Assembly (NCBI RefSeq): GCF_000466165.1
Contig: NZ_KE951407.1
Span: 1 to 64,000, forward strand
Direction: 5' to 3'
Length of the DNA stretch: 64,000 nucleotides
Source: Actinobaculum sp. oral taxon 183 str. F0552
GTDB taxonomy: Bacteria; Actinomycetota; Actinomycetes; Actinomycetales; Actinomycetaceae
Under the pieces are notes generated by a model. The model saw only the letters and a program-made list of their open reading frames with translations. It was not told where the DNA came from and did not search any database. The translations under genes and the position numbers were made by a program. How positions within the stretch are numbered: the stretch's first letter is position 1; each line of letters opens with the position of its first letter. This document shows, one piece after another, positions 14,486 to 24,448 of this stretch.

Positions 14486-15616
14486 TCAGCCTTCGGCTGC
14501 GGCGATGCGCTCGGCCTCGTCCATCCGGCGGGCCGAATCGATGAGCGGCTCGAGGTCCCCGGCGAGGACCTGGTCGAGGTTGTGGGCCTTGTACCCCGTG
14601 CGGTGGTCGGAGACCCGGTTCTCGGGGAAGTTGTACGTGCGTATCCGTTCGGAACGGTCGACGGTGCGGACCTGTGAGCGGCGCATGGCGGCGTTCTCCT
14701 CGGCCTGACGCTCCAGCTGGATCTGGCGCAGGCGCGCGCGGAGCACGCGCATGGCCGACTCGCGGTTCTTGATCTGCGACTTCTCGTCCTGGCAGGAGAC
14801 GACCAAGCCGGTGGGAATATGCGTGATGCGCACGGCGGAATCCGTTGTGTTGACGGACTGCCCGCCCGGGCCGGAGGAGCGGAAGACGTCGACGCGGATG
14901 TCGGCGTCGGCGATCTCGACTTCGCCGGGGTCGTCGACCTCCGCGAAGACGAGCACCCCCGCCGCGGACGTGTGTATGCGGCCTTGCGATTCGGTGACGG
15001 GGATGCGCTGGACGCGGTGGACTCCAGCCTCGTACTTGAGGTGCGCCCACACGCCGTCGGCCGGGTCCTCGGGAGCGTGGCGCAGGCGCACCGCCATCTG
15101 AACGTCCTTGTACCCGCCCAGTTCGCTCGGCATGGAGCCGAGGATCTGCGTGATCCAGCCCTTGGCCTCGGCGTAGCGCTGGTACATGCGCAGGAGGTCT
15201 CCGGCGAAGAGGGCGGACTCCTCGCCGCCGGCGCCGGCCTTCACCTCGACGATGGCGTCGCGGGCGTCGTCGGGGTCCCGGGGGATGAGCGCGTCCTTAA
15301 GGGCCGACTCGGCCTGGGCGAAGGCCTCCTCCAGGCCGGGTATCTCGGGGCGGAAGAGCTCGGCGTCCTCTCCTCCGAGCCCGACGATCTCGCGCGCCTC
15401 GTCCAAGTCGGCGCGGGCCGCGAGGAATGCTCCGTAGACGCGCGCGACCCTCCCCAATTCGGCGTAGCGGCGCCCCAAAGCCCTCATCTTCTCAGGCGAG
15501 GCGAGCACGGCGGGGCTGGACATGTCAACCTCGACTCGGCGGTATTCGTCGAGCATCTGCTCGGCGAGCTCGATCCGCTTGTCCCCTTCGGCCTTCCTGC
15601 CGCCCCTATCGCTCAC
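14486..15616 (-). CDS. prfA: Peptide chain release factor 1
   Basis: Recognises UAA/UAG and triggers peptide release. The 376 residues show [10 protein letters not shown], the PxT-type codon-recognition tripeptide in RIPVTESQG, and GPGGQSVN with the catalytic GGQ. The C-terminal [15 protein letters not shown] block is typical. The GTG at 15616 has a strong GAGGAGG site 4 nt upstream. It is followed downstream by prmC, which modifies its GGQ. Confidence 0.97.
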   Translation of the reverse strand: MSDRGGRKAEGDKRIELAEQMLDEYRRVEVDMSSPAVLASPEKMRALGRRYAELGRVARVYGAFLAARADLDEAREIVGLGGEDAELFRPEIPGLEEAFAQAESALKDALIPRDPDDARDAIVEVKAGAGGEESALFAGDLLRMYQRYAEAKGWITQILGSMPSELGGYKDVQMAVRLRHAPEDPADGVWAHLKYEAGVHRVQRIPVTESQGRIHTSAAGVLVFAEVDDPGEVEIADADIRVDVFRSSGPGGQSVNTTDSAVRITHIPTGLVVSCQDEKSQIKNRESAMRVLRARLRQIQLERQAEENAAMRRSQVRTVDRSERIRTYNFPENRVSDHRTGYKAHNLDQVLAGDLEPLIDSARRMDEAERIAAAEG

Positions 15617-16390
15617 GTTTCCTCCTCGGATCCCCGACTCGGCCGAATCCCGGCCGAACCCTGCCTGCGCATCCCGGGCAGCGCTTCCACGCTTCCGGCT
15701 CATGCGCGCCATGCTCGCGGATCGCTCACGGTCTGCGCTCGCGGATCCGCATCGGTTCCCATACTCGCCCATTTGCCGATCCGCGTCGATTCCACGCTTG
15801 CCGACGTCGATGCGCCCTGTCGACGCGAACTCGCGTCGGCGCATCCGGATCCGCACTTCCGGATCGCCGCCGTCCCGGCCTCGACCAACAGCGCGGACTC
15901 ACCTCTCCGGCTCGAATCCATCGCCCATCGCCCAGGCCAGAACCGGACTGCGCCGCCTCGACCCCTTCGTGGCTGGTGTCGAGCAGCCATCGCCCAGGTC
16001 CGAACCGGGCCGCGGTCAATCCGCGCGGCTTCGCTCGCGCCGTCGACGGGCTGATTCCCGTGAGCAGACGGGCGCAAGCGCGCGGACCGTCGCGCACCCA
16101 GGTGGTGCGTCGAGCTCTCCGAGGGGAACCGGACCCGGCCGACCGACTGACCGCGCAGGCGTCGAACCGCCGCGCATGCGGATGGGCCGATCGTCTCGGC
16201 GCCGTAGTCCCCGTGCGTGCGGTCGAGCCGCCTCGCATGCGGACAGGACTGCGGCCGCCGGACCTGACCCGTCGGACCGGAGTCGAGCCGTCATGCACGC
16301 GGGCAGGACACAGCACCGGCATGATCGCTAATCGGCAGGTGAGCGGCGTCGGCGAAGACGGGCACGGCCTGCGTCGATGCCGGGCAGAGC
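15617..16390. other. Long GC-rich spacer between prfA and rpmE
   Basis: 774 bases with no coding frame I can support; open frames here give Arg/Ser/Pro-biased, unfamily-like peptides. It contains two loose copies of a CATCGCCCAGG...GAACCGG unit near 15927-16020 and a threefold repeat listed separately. It may hold the prfA promoter or leader, but none was identified. Confidence 0.5.
16161..16304. repeat. Three degenerate 23-nt repeats with ~60-nt period
   Basis: GTCGAACCGCCGCGCATGCG (16161), GTCGAGCCGCCTCGCATGCG (16222) and GTCGAGCCGTCATGCACGCG (16282) are spaced 61 and 60 nt apart. Each is followed by a G-A/G-rich stretch. The first two differ at only a few positions. Origin unknown. Confidence 0.7.
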
Positions 16391-16609
16391 CTACTTGGAC
16401 TTGGTGCGCTTGCCGTAGCGTGCCTCGAAGCGGGCGACGCGACCGCCAGTGTCGAGGATCTTCTGCTTGCCCGTATAGAAGGGGTGGCAGGCGTTGCACA
16501 CATCGACGCGGAGCTCGTCGCCTTCGTGGGTGGAACGGGTCTCGAACTCGTTGCCGCAAGTGCACGTGACTTTGACGGCGTGGTAGTCGGGGTGGATGCC
16601 CTGCTTCAT
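16391..16609 (-). CDS. rpmE: Ribosomal protein bL31, zinc-binding type
   Basis: The 72 residues begin [16 protein letters not shown] and carry the C+ zinc pattern: CTCGN, then [13 protein letters not shown]. It ends in a basic tail. AAGGAG lies 9 nt before the ATG. It follows rho by 1 kb in the same direction, the usual rho-rpmE-prfA order. Confidence 0.97.
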   Translation of the reverse strand: MKQGIHPDYHAVKVTCTCGNEFETRSTHEGDELRVDVCNACHPFYTGKQKILDTGGRVARFEARYGKRTKSK

Positions 16610-17608
16610 AATGGTCTTCTCCTTGGATCGTTTGACGTCCCGGGTCCAGTCCGAGGGCCGCTCCAGGCGGAGCGCCCCGCCGCCCGAACCCGTCGAGGTG
16701 GAATACCCGCCTTGAGCGGTTTATTCCCCGGACGAGCGCGTCGCCCTGTAGAGAGCGTAGAGTGCGCCGCCCGGCAGAGCGCCGACGAGTGAGACACCCT
16801 CCGCTGACGTCCCACGACGGGAACGCTCCATTGAAGGCGACTACACGAACCGGGCGCCTCTCGGGCGGGCAGGCGGCGGCGAACCGGTGAACCGGAAACC
16901 GACGTGCCATTATGCCACGGCGAAGCACCGACGCGCATCCGCGAGGCGGAGTGAGGCGGGGCGGCGAAGGGCCGTGAGATAGGGCGAAGCTGGGTACTGA
17001 GGCGAAGCGGGGCCAGACGAGGAACTGCGAGGCGACCGGGGTACGGCGAAGCCTGAGGCCTAGCGAGTTGACGGTCCACGACCCGCAGAACGTCGCAGAC
17101 CACCCGGCTGACCGCCCCATGAGCAAGGCGAGGCCTGCAACGGGATGATGTCCGCGAATCTGCAGAACGTCACGCGGACCGCCCTTGGGCGGGCGCGGCC
17201 GAACCGAAACACCGGGACGAACCACGCGTCGGGACCGCCCTTGGGCGGGCGAGGGTCGAACGACACCCACACCGACCGACCTCGATCAGGGTCGCTTCGT
17301 CGATCCATCAAGATCGCAGTCGCCGGCAGTTTCGACCGCCGGCCGACGACGCCTAGTCGCGGTTGCATTCACGGCCGGCCGCAGGCCCGTCAGCGACTCA
17401 ACCAGCCGACCAACGCTGGAACCAACCGCACAACCGACTGTCGAGCAACAAGCCCGCAGACCACCATCCCGAGCAGCAGGCCCGTTTGCAGGCTGCGTCC
17501 AGTTGGTCGATTTCGGCGCTAACCCCCTGCGGGCAACGGCCCCGTCGCCCATCGAACGCCCGTCAAACGTCCATCGAACGCCTGTCGAACACCCCGCCGA
17601 GCACCCCG
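16610..17608. other. 1-kb GC-rich spacer between rho and rpmE
   Basis: No supported gene. Nearest rpmE the sequence is GC-rich; around 16900-17060 it is rich in AGGCGAAG-like words on the plus strand, and a CATAAT-like -10 for rpmE is possible near 16910. From 17100 to 17600 it holds the paired hairpins listed separately and a purine-poor stretch. It probably contains rpmE promoter elements and the rho 3' region. Confidence 0.45.
17176..17251. repeat. Two identical 20-nt repeats, each an inverted repeat
   Basis: GGACCGCCCTTGGGCGGGCG occurs at 17176-17195 and again at 17232-17251. Each contains CCGCCC-TT-GGGCGG, which can form a very stable short hairpin or cruciform. The copies are 56 nt apart, roughly 360-430 nt beyond the rho stop on the minus strand. 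Confidence 0.85.
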
Positions 17609-19675
17609 TCAGCCGGCGGTCGCCCCGCTGGCCTGCATCGACTTCATAATCGACACGAGGAACTCCGCGTTGGACTCCGTCTTGCGCAGCCGCCCCAGCA
17701 GGAAGTCCGAAGCCTCCGGCACGTCGAGCGTGCCCAGCGCGCGGCGCAGATGCCAGATGACTTTGAGCTCCTCGGTCGCGAACAGCAGCTCTTCGCGCCG
17801 CGTACCGGAGGCGTTGACGTCGATGGCGGGGAAAATGCGGCGATCGGCCAGCTGGCGCGACAAGCGCAGTTCCATGTTGCCCGTGCCCTTGAACTCCTCG
17901 AAGATCACCTCGTCCATCTTCGACCCCGTCTCCACGAGCGCGGAGGCGATGATCGTCAGCGAGCCGCCGTCCTCGATGTTCCGGGCCGCCCCGAAGAATT
18001 TCTTGGGCGGGTAGAGAGCCGCCGCGTCCACGCCGCCGGAGAGGATCCGGCCCGACGTCGGCGCCGCAAGGTTATAGGCGCGCGAAAGCCGGGTCAGCGA
18101 ATCCAGGAGCACGACGACGTCCTGGCCGAGCTCGACGAGTCGCTTCGCCCGCTCGATCGCGAGCTCGGCGACGATCGTGTGGTCCGAGGCCGGGCGGTCG
18201 AAGGTCGAGGCGATGACCTCGCCCTTGACCAGGCGCTTCATGTCCGTGACCTCCTCGGGCCGCTCGTCGACGAGGACGACCATGAGGTGGACGCGCGGAT
18301 TGTTCGAGGCGATGGCCATGGCGATCTGCTGCATGACCATCGTCTTGCCCGCCTTGGGAGGGGCGACGATGAGGCCGCGCTGGCCTTTGCCGATCGGGGC
18401 GACGAGGTCGATGGCGCGCGGCGTCATCGCCTTGGGGGTCGTCTCCAGGTGCAGCATCTCCTGCGGATAGAGCGGGGTCAGCTTGTTGAACTCGGGGCGC
18501 AGGGCTGAGCGCTCGTGGTCGAGCGAATTGATCGTGTCGATCTTGACCAGCTGGTTGTAGGCGTTGTGCTTGCGATTCTGGTTGCGCCCGCGGTTGTTGT
18601 AGTGGTTCGTCTCGTTCTCGCCGCGCGGGCGGACCGCGCCGACGATCGCGTCGCCGCGGCGGAGCCCGAACTGCTTGACGATCTGCTGGGGGACGGCGGC
18701 GTCGTTGGCGCCGGGGAGGTATCCGCCGGTGCGCAAGAACGCGTTGTTCCCTTCGAAGTCCAGGATGCCGGCCACCGGCAGCAGCTCTTCGTCGTCGCGA
18801 ACCCGCGGGGCGAACCCGCTTTCGCGATCCCGGCTGCGGTTTTTGTTGCGTTCGCGGCGTCCGCGGCCGCGTTCGCCGCCCTCGTTGCCGCCGCCGGCGC
18901 GGCGCTCGGCCGCCTCCCCGATGGCGTCGAGGGCCGCGCGCTTGTCGGAGGCGGACATCTCCGAGCGGTTGTTGCGGTTCCTGTTGAGGCGCTCGTTGCG
19001 CTCCCTGCGCTGGCGGCGCGAGAGGACCTCGCGCTCGGGCTTCGGATCGGGAAGATCGAGGTCCAGCGAGGCGGGGTCGGGCTTCCTGTCGGGCTTCTTC
19101 CCCGGCCGGCCGCCTTTGCCCGCCGAGGCGGAGCCGTTGAACGGCTGAGCCTTCCCCTGCCGGGAGCCGCCCTGTTCGTCCTGGCGGCCCGAGTCCGCGG
19201 GAGTTCCGCCCGCCTCTCCGCTCGACGCGGGCTGGGCGTTCGGCGGGGCCGCATTCTGAGCCGGTTCGGCGTTCTGCGGAGCGGCGTCGCGATCCGGTTC
19301 GACGTCCGGCGTGCGTGATGCCTGGGCGCCCTCTTCCGGCTCGGGCTGGCCGCTCCCCTCCGGCTCGGGACGGGCGGAGGATTCGCCGTTGTGCGCGGAC
19401 TCATCCGCGTGCCCCGGGCTCTCCGGCTCCGATGGCGCCTCAACCGCGGAAGCGGCCTCCTCGGCGGCCTTCGAGACCTGCAGCGAGGCCTGCGCTCTAT
19501 CCTTCTTCGATTTCGGCGGCCGCCCGCGGCGGGCTGGGCCTGTAACCCCTCGGATAGCCGCCACGATTTCAGCCTTTTTGGCCTTGGGGTCGATCTGAAG
19601 ACCCAGCGCTTTGGCGGCTTCCTTCAGCTCGGGCAGACGCATGGTCGAGATCGCCCCGAGATTGACTTGACTCAC
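17609..19675 (-). CDS. rho: Transcription termination factor Rho
   Basis: Hexameric RNA helicase, 688 residues, longer than the 419 of E. coli. The N-terminal domain (about 1-45, ISTMRLPELKEAAKALGL) is followed by a long insertion (about 50-280) rich in Glu/Pro/Ala and then Arg/Asn/Asp, typical of actinobacterial Rho. The core shows ILDFEGNNAFLRTGGYLPG (RNA-binding fold), Walker A PPKAGKTMV, VLVDERPEEVTDM and LDSLTRLSRAYN. The GTG at 19675 has GGAAGGA 5 nt upstream; family similarity starts right after it. Confidence 0.97.
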   Translation of the reverse strand: MSQVNLGAISTMRLPELKEAAKALGLQIDPKAKKAEIVAAIRGVTGPARRGRPPKSKKDRAQASLQVSKAAEEAASAVEAPSEPESPGHADESAHNGESSARPEPEGSGQPEPEEGAQASRTPDVEPDRDAAPQNAEPAQNAAPPNAQPASSGEAGGTPADSGRQDEQGGSRQGKAQPFNGSASAGKGGRPGKKPDRKPDPASLDLDLPDPKPEREVLSRRQRRERNERLNRNRNNRSEMSASDKRAALDAIGEAAERRAGGGNEGGERGRGRRERNKNRSRDRESGFAPRVRDDEELLPVAGILDFEGNNAFLRTGGYLPGANDAAVPQQIVKQFGLRRGDAIVGAVRPRGENETNHYNNRGRNQNRKHNAYNQLVKIDTINSLDHERSALRPEFNKLTPLYPQEMLHLETTPKAMTPRAIDLVAPIGKGQRGLIVAPPKAGKTMVMQQIAMAIASNNPRVHLMVVLVDERPEEVTDMKRLVKGEVIASTFDRPASDHTIVAELAIERAKRLVELGQDVVVLLDSLTRLSRAYNLAAPTSGRILSGGVDAAALYPPKKFFGAARNIEDGGSLTIIASALVETGSKMDEVIFEEFKGTGNMELRLSRQLADRRIFPAIDVNASGTRREELLFATEELKVIWHLRRALGTLDVPEASDFLLGRLRKTESNAEFLVSIMKSMQASGATAG

Positions 19676-19825
19676 GAGGTTCCTTCCTCGGATTCCCGGC
19701 ACACCCGGAAATCTAACGTAGTGGAGAAAAGACACCGAATGTGCGTAAATTCGGTGGGGTACACCCGGGGCGCATTGCGACAGTCCGGGCTGGAGCTAAG
19801 CGTAGCAGCAATTTACTCCATTTTG

Positions 19826-20848
19826 CTAAACGTCTATGAGATGCGCCTTTCGTCCGACCCCCGAGCGCAGCGCGCGGAAGCCCCGATCGGCTAGAAGATC
19901 CGCCGTTTTCCGGTCCACTTCGTCGAAGACGAGGATCGAGGGGCCGGCCCCCGAGATCACGGCGGGCCACCCCGCTTCGCGCAGCGCGCGGAGCACCTCG
20001 GCGGACTGCGGCATCGAATCGGCGCGGTAGTCCTGGTGCAGGCGTTCGCGCGTGGCTTCGAAGAGCAGTTCCGGAGAGCGCTCCAGGGCGACGACGAGCA
20101 GGCCCGCCCGGGCCGCGGTGAACGCGGCGTCGGCGTGGGGGACTTCACTGGGCAGGACCGAACGCGCTTCGCGCGTGGCGAGCTCGGCGTTGGGAACGAG
20201 CAGAGTCGTTCTGACCTCCGGCGCCACCTCGATCCTCGCCACGCCCACGGCCGGGCTGGGAGACCCCTCCCCGGCCTCGCCCGGGGGCGCCGGACCGTCC
20301 GCATGGGCGAAGCCGTCCGCTCCCGCTGGGCCCGAGGCCTCCCCCGCGCCCGGTTCGGCGGGCGGAGCCGCCCGGCCGGGGTCGTCCTTCACCCAGGAGA
20401 GGACGATTCCGCCGTGCAGCGCGGGAGCGGCGTTGTCGGGGTGCCCCTCGAATCCGGTGGCCAGGGAGAGGACCGCGGCGTCGTCGAATTCCTCGGGGTG
20501 GTCGACGAGTCCGCGCACGAGCAGGAGCCCCGCGACGACGGCGGCCGCGCTCGAGCCCAGGCCCCGGCCCTGGTAGATGCCATTCCTGCAGGTCAGTTCG
20601 ATCCCGGCCTCGGGAAGCCCCGCGGCCTGGAAGCCGCGCCGCATGGCGCGGACGATCAGGTGCGACTCGTCGGTGGGCAGGCTGGCCCTCCCCTGGCCTT
20701 GGATCACCACCCGGGTCGCCCCGGTGGTGAGCCGGACATGAACTTCGTCCCACAGATTGTGGGCCATGCCCATCGAGTCGAATCCCGGGCCGAGGTTGCC
20801 GGACGTCGCCGGGACGCGGACCGCGGCGGTGGCGCGCGCGAACCGCAT
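19826..20848 (-). CDS. thrB: Homoserine kinase
   Basis: GHMP kinase that phosphorylates homoserine in threonine synthesis. PATSGNLGPGFDSMG opens the protein, the ATP loop GRGLGSSAAAVVAG lies at about 92-105, and the C-terminal ISGAGPSILVF motif is intact. An Ala/Gly/Pro-rich insertion of about 45 residues (about 160-205) makes it 340 residues against the usual 300-310. Its ATG overlaps the thrC stop by one base (TGATG). Confidence 0.96.
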   Translation of the reverse strand: MRFARATAAVRVPATSGNLGPGFDSMGMAHNLWDEVHVRLTTGATRVVIQGQGRASLPTDESHLIVRAMRRGFQAAGLPEAGIELTCRNGIYQGRGLGSSAAAVVAGLLLVRGLVDHPEEFDDAAVLSLATGFEGHPDNAAPALHGGIVLSWVKDDPGRAAPPAEPGAGEASGPAGADGFAHADGPAPPGEAGEGSPSPAVGVARIEVAPEVRTTLLVPNAELATREARSVLPSEVPHADAAFTAARAGLLVVALERSPELLFEATRERLHQDYRADSMPQSAEVLRALREAGWPAVISGAGPSILVFDEVDRKTADLLADRGFRALRSGVGRKAHLIDV

Positions 20849-21948
20849 CAGAGTGCCAGAGCGGCGACCGCCGCCTCGACCGTGGGGGCGATGGGGTCGA
20901 TGTCGACCTCGCGGCCGCCCAGCGCCGTGGCCGTGTCCTTGAGCCCGTTGCCGGTGACCGTGCACACGATGGTCGCGCCCTGCGGGACCCTGCCCGCCTC
21001 GGCCGCTTGGATGAGGCCCGCGACGGAGGCCGCGGAGGCGGGCTCGACGAACACGCCGACCTCGGCTGCGAGAACCGCCTGGGCCGCCAGGATCCGCTCG
21101 TCGGTGACGCGGTCGATCCACCCGTGCGAATCGTCGCGGGCCGCCTCGGCGTACTTCCACGAGGCCGGGTTTCCGATGCGGATCGCCGTGGCGACGGTCT
21201 CCGGCTCGTCGACGGGCTCGCCGAGCACGAGCGGCGCGGCCCCCCACGCCTGGACGCCCCACATCTCGGGCAGCTTGGTGGAGGCCGCGGGCAGGCGCGT
21301 CGCGGTCTCGTCGAGGGAGGCGAGGGTCGTGCGGCCCGCGTATTCGCTGTACCCCATCCAGTAGGCGGTGATGTTGCCCGCGTTGCCGACGGGCAGGACG
21401 TGGATGTCGGGGGCGTCGCCCAGTTGGTCGACGATCTCGAAGGCGGCCGTCTTCTGGCCTTGGAGCCGGTAGGGGTTGACCGAGTTGACGAGCGCCACGG
21501 GGTGGGTCTCGGTCAGCTCCCGGACGATGCGCAGGCAGTCGTCGAAATTGCCGTCCACGGCGACGAGCGTCGCGCCGTGGACGATCGCCTGCGCCAGCTT
21601 CCCCGCCGCGATCTTGCCCGCGGGCAGGACGACGGCCGACTGCAGCCCGGCGGCCACGGCATAGGCCGCCGCCGAGGCCGACGTGTTGCCCGTCGAGGCG
21701 CATGCCACGACCTTGACGCCGGTTTGCAGGACGCGGGAGACGGCCGTGGTCATCCCCCGGTCTTTGAAGGAGCCCGTGGGGTTCGCCCCTTCGACTTTGA
21801 CGTAGACCGTCGCGCCGGTCCGCGCGTCGAGCGCCGGGGCGTGCACGAGGGGCGTCCCCCCTTCGCGGAGGGTGACGACCGGATCTCCCTCGCCGAAGGG
21901 GAGGCGATCGGGGTATTCGGCGATCAGACCGCGCCACTGGTGCGCCAT
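20848..21948 (-). CDS. thrC: Threonine synthase
   Basis: PLP enzyme converting O-phosphohomoserine to threonine. Residues about 53-65 read [12 protein letters not shown], with the PLP-binding Lys, then [13 protein letters not shown], and [15 protein letters not shown] near the phosphate site. The 366 residues are the short type without the N-terminal extension of the E. coli enzyme. It overlaps hom upstream and thrB downstream by one base each, giving a tightly coupled operon. Confidence 0.97.
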   Translation of the reverse strand: MAHQWRGLIAEYPDRLPFGEGDPVVTLREGGTPLVHAPALDARTGATVYVKVEGANPTGSFKDRGMTTAVSRVLQTGVKVVACASTGNTSASAAAYAVAAGLQSAVVLPAGKIAAGKLAQAIVHGATLVAVDGNFDDCLRIVRELTETHPVALVNSVNPYRLQGQKTAAFEIVDQLGDAPDIHVLPVGNAGNITAYWMGYSEYAGRTTLASLDETATRLPAASTKLPEMWGVQAWGAAPLVLGEPVDEPETVATAIRIGNPASWKYAEAARDDSHGWIDRVTDERILAAQAVLAAEVGVFVEPASAASVAGLIQAAEAGRVPQGATIVCTVTGNGLKDTATALGGREVDIDPIAPTVEAAVAALAL

Positions 21949-23225
21949 CAGGACTCCTCCACTCGATTGACGTGATGGACCTCCGCGACGAAGGGCGCGG
22001 AGGAGAGCTCTGCGAGGGTGGCCTCGAGGTCGGCCTGGCAGGCCTCGTGGGTCGTGGCGGTCAGGCGGGCGAGTCCGCCCTCGCCGACGCCCTGCACGAC
22101 CGAGCGGATCGACACGCCGTGGGACGCGAAGGCGCTCGTCACCCTGGTCAGGACGCCGACTTCGTCGAGCACGGTGAACTCCACCTGGAACCGGGAGCGC
22201 CCCTCCTGCGGGGCGAGCACGCGCAGGTCGGCGTACACGAGCTCCCGGGGGGCGTGCCCGCCGTCCACCCGATGCGACGCCGCGGCGACGACGTCGGAGA
22301 GAACCGCCGAAGCGGTCGGCGCCCCGCCGGCGCCGCGGCCGTAGAACATGAGCCGGTCGGCCGCCTCCGCCTCGATGACGATGGCGTTGAACGGCCCGTG
22401 CACCGAAGCCAGCGGATGCGTGGCGGGCACGAGGGTGGGGCCCACGTGCAGCTCGATGCCGTCCGGACGGCGCTTGGCCGAGGCGATGAGCTTGACGACG
22501 CAGCCCGACCGAGCGGCGGTGGCGACATCGTCCGCGGTGATGTGGCGGATGCCGTGGACGTGGACGTCGTCGAGGGCCACCCGCGTGTGGAAGGCGAGGG
22601 AGGCGAGGATCGCGCACTTGGCGGCGGCGTCCAGGCCGTCGACGTCGGCGGACGGATCGGCCTCCGCGTACCCGAGCTCCTGGGCCTTGGCGAGGGCTTC
22701 GCCGAAGTCCATGCCCTTGGTGGTCATCTCGTCGAGGATGTAATTGGTGGTGCCGTTGACGATGCCGAGGACGGCCATGATGCGGTCGCCGGCCAGGGAT
22801 TCGCGCAGCCCGTAGACGACCGGGACCGCGCCGGCGACGGCGGCCTCGTAGTACAGGTCGACGCCGGCGGCGGCCGCAGCCTGGTACAGTTCCGGCCCGT
22901 GGGCGGCGAGGAGCGCCTTGTTGCCGGTGACCACGGAGGCGCCCGTTCGGAACGCTTCGAGGATGAGGCTTCGCGCGGGTTCGACGCCGCCGATCAGCTC
23001 GATGACGATGTCGGCCTGCGAGATGACGCGGTGCGGGTCGTCGGTCAGGAGGCCGCGGTCGATCGCCGGGTCCCTCGGCGCCTCCAGGTCCCGTACGGCT
23101 ATTGCGACGACCTTGAGCCTGGCGCCCGATCGCGCGGCCAAGTCCTGCGACTGCTCTTCGAGCAGGCGAGCCACTTGAGTGCCCACGGTCCCGCACCCGA
23201 GCAGGCCGATCCTCACGTCTTTCAC
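21948..23225 (-). CDS. hom: Homoserine dehydrogenase
   Basis: NAD(P)-dependent enzyme at the branch to threonine/methionine. Rossmann motif [15 protein letters not shown] at the N-terminus, then TGNKALLA and [11 protein letters not shown], and [21 protein letters not shown]. The C-terminal 80 residues ([19 protein letters not shown]) form an ACT domain, which mediates threonine feedback in homologues. The GTG at 23225 has AAAGGAG 5 nt upstream, which decides the start. 425 residues. Confidence 0.97.
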   Translation of the reverse strand: MKDVRIGLLGCGTVGTQVARLLEEQSQDLAARSGARLKVVAIAVRDLEAPRDPAIDRGLLTDDPHRVISQADIVIELIGGVEPARSLILEAFRTGASVVTGNKALLAAHGPELYQAAAAAGVDLYYEAAVAGAVPVVYGLRESLAGDRIMAVLGIVNGTTNYILDEMTTKGMDFGEALAKAQELGYAEADPSADVDGLDAAAKCAILASLAFHTRVALDDVHVHGIRHITADDVATAARSGCVVKLIASAKRRPDGIELHVGPTLVPATHPLASVHGPFNAIVIEAEAADRLMFYGRGAGGAPTASAVLSDVVAAASHRVDGGHAPRELVYADLRVLAPQEGRSRFQVEFTVLDEVGVLTRVTSAFASHGVSIRSVVQGVGEGGLARLTATTHEACQADLEATLAELSSAPFVAEVHHVNRVEES

Positions 23226-23247
23226 GCATTCTCCTTTCGCTGGGAGT

Positions 23248-23276
23248 AGCTTACCCGGCCGGACGCCCCGCGTCAG
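23248..23276 (-). promoter_or_regulatory. Predicted promoter of hom-thrC-thrB
   Basis: On the minus strand, CTGACG (23276-23271) and TAAGCT (23253-23248) are separated by exactly 17 nt. Transcription would start near 23241, giving a leader of only about 15 nt that still includes the AAAGGAG site of hom. There is no room for an attenuator. Confidence 0.6.
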
Positions 23277-23439
23277 TACCGGTCCACGCGCGCCGGCCGG
23301 TTCCGGGAGCGCCGGATCGGGGCGCGACGCTAGACTTGACCCGCGGGCGGCGCGGCGGAAGCGGGTGAGGAGAGCCTGCGCCCGCCGCCTCGCCGGCGAT
23401 CGACGGGGGATCGCGAACGGACGGGACGAGGGAGGCCTC

Positions 23440-24261
23440 ATGCGCACGGTGACGCTCGGCGGCGTGCCCGGAAGGGTCGTCCTCGGCGAGGGGATCCCCA
23501 AGACGATCGTGCCGCTGACGGCTTCGAGCCTGGAGGCGCTCCTGGCCGAATGCGCGGCCGCGGCCGCGGCCGAATGCGACATCGTCGAATGGCGGATCGA
23601 CCATTTCGCCGGCTTCCGGGCCGCGCCCCCCGGCGACGCGCCCCGCGGCGCGCCGAGTTCCGGAGGCGTCGACTCCATTCTCGAGGCGGCCTCTCACCTG
23701 ACCGCCGCGGCGGGCCGCCCCCTCCTGGCCACCTTCCGGACGGCGTCCGAAGGCGGGGCCAGCGCCATCTCGCCGGCAGAATACGAGGCCCTCCTCGACG
23801 CGCTCGTCCGCGGCGGCGGCGTGCAGGCGGTGGACGTCGAGCACTTCCGCGCCCCCGGCCTAACCGCCCGCGTGGCCGAGGCCGCGCACGCGGCCGGAGT
23901 CGCCGTCGTCGCCTCGTACCACGATTTCGGGGCCACTCCCCCGCGCGAGAGGATCCTCGCCCGTCTGGCCGCCATGGCCGGCTCGGGCGCCGACGTCGCG
24001 AAGATCGCCTGCATGCCGAAGCGCATGGAGGACGTCCTGACCTTGCTCGCGGCCTCGTCCGAAGCGTCCCGAACGCTCGACGCGCCGATCATCGCCGTCT
24101 CGATGGGACCGCTCGGGGTGATCTCGCGGGCGGCGGCCGGGCAGTTCGGCTCGTGCGCGACCTTCGCCGCCGTCGGCGAGGCGTCGGCTCCCGGGCAGGT
24201 CCCCCTGGCCGAGCTAGAGCCGGTCCTGCGCTCCTTCGCACGCTGGTCGTCGGCGCGATAG
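23440..24261 (+). CDS. aroD: 3-dehydroquinate dehydratase, type I
   Basis: Shikimate-pathway enzyme that forms an imine with its substrate. Type I residues are visible: EWRIDHF (Glu/Arg/Asp), SYHDF (catalytic His), KIACMPKR (Schiff-base Lys) and SMGPLGVISR. 273 residues, with a small Pro/Gly/Ala insertion after residue 65. GGGAGG lies 4 nt before the ATG. It is the only plus-strand gene inside an otherwise minus-strand cluster; actinobacteria more commonly use the unrelated type II enzyme. Confidence 0.93.
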   Translation: MRTVTLGGVPGRVVLGEGIPKTIVPLTASSLEALLAECAAAAAAECDIVEWRIDHFAGFRAAPPGDAPRGAPSSGGVDSILEAASHLTAAAGRPLLATFRTASEGGASAISPAEYEALLDALVRGGGVQAVDVEHFRAPGLTARVAEAAHAAGVAVVASYHDFGATPPRERILARLAAMAGSGADVAKIACMPKRMEDVLTLLAASSEASRTLDAPIIAVSMGPLGVISRAAAGQFGSCATFAAVGEASAPGQVPLAELEPVLRSFARWSSAR

Positions 24262-24323
24262 CCGGGGCGCGAAGACGCCCGCCGCGCAGGGGAGGCCGAC
24301 CGCACAGGGGCGAGCAGAGCAAA

Positions 24324-24350
24324 CCCCGCCAGTCCTTGCGAACGGCGGGG
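24324..24350. terminator. Hairpin between convergent aroD and lysA
   Basis: CCCCGCC (24324-24330) pairs with GGCGGGG (24344-24350) across a 13-nt loop. It lies 62 nt after the aroD stop and about 100 nt beyond the lysA stop, with no T-run on either side. Confidence 0.5.
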
Positions 24351-24448
24351 AGCTACGGAAGTAAGCACACACCGCGCGATGCCCGTATGCAAGTGCGTGG
24401 TTGACCGGCCCCGCCGTCCCCGCGGCGCGCCGGACCCGACCCCGCCTG

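Noticed and set aside
15726-17270. Long minus-strand open frame across rpmE and both spacers
   Set aside because: It runs through rpmE in another frame, is Arg/Pro/Ser-biased and has no family similarity or ribosome-binding site; GC-rich shadow.
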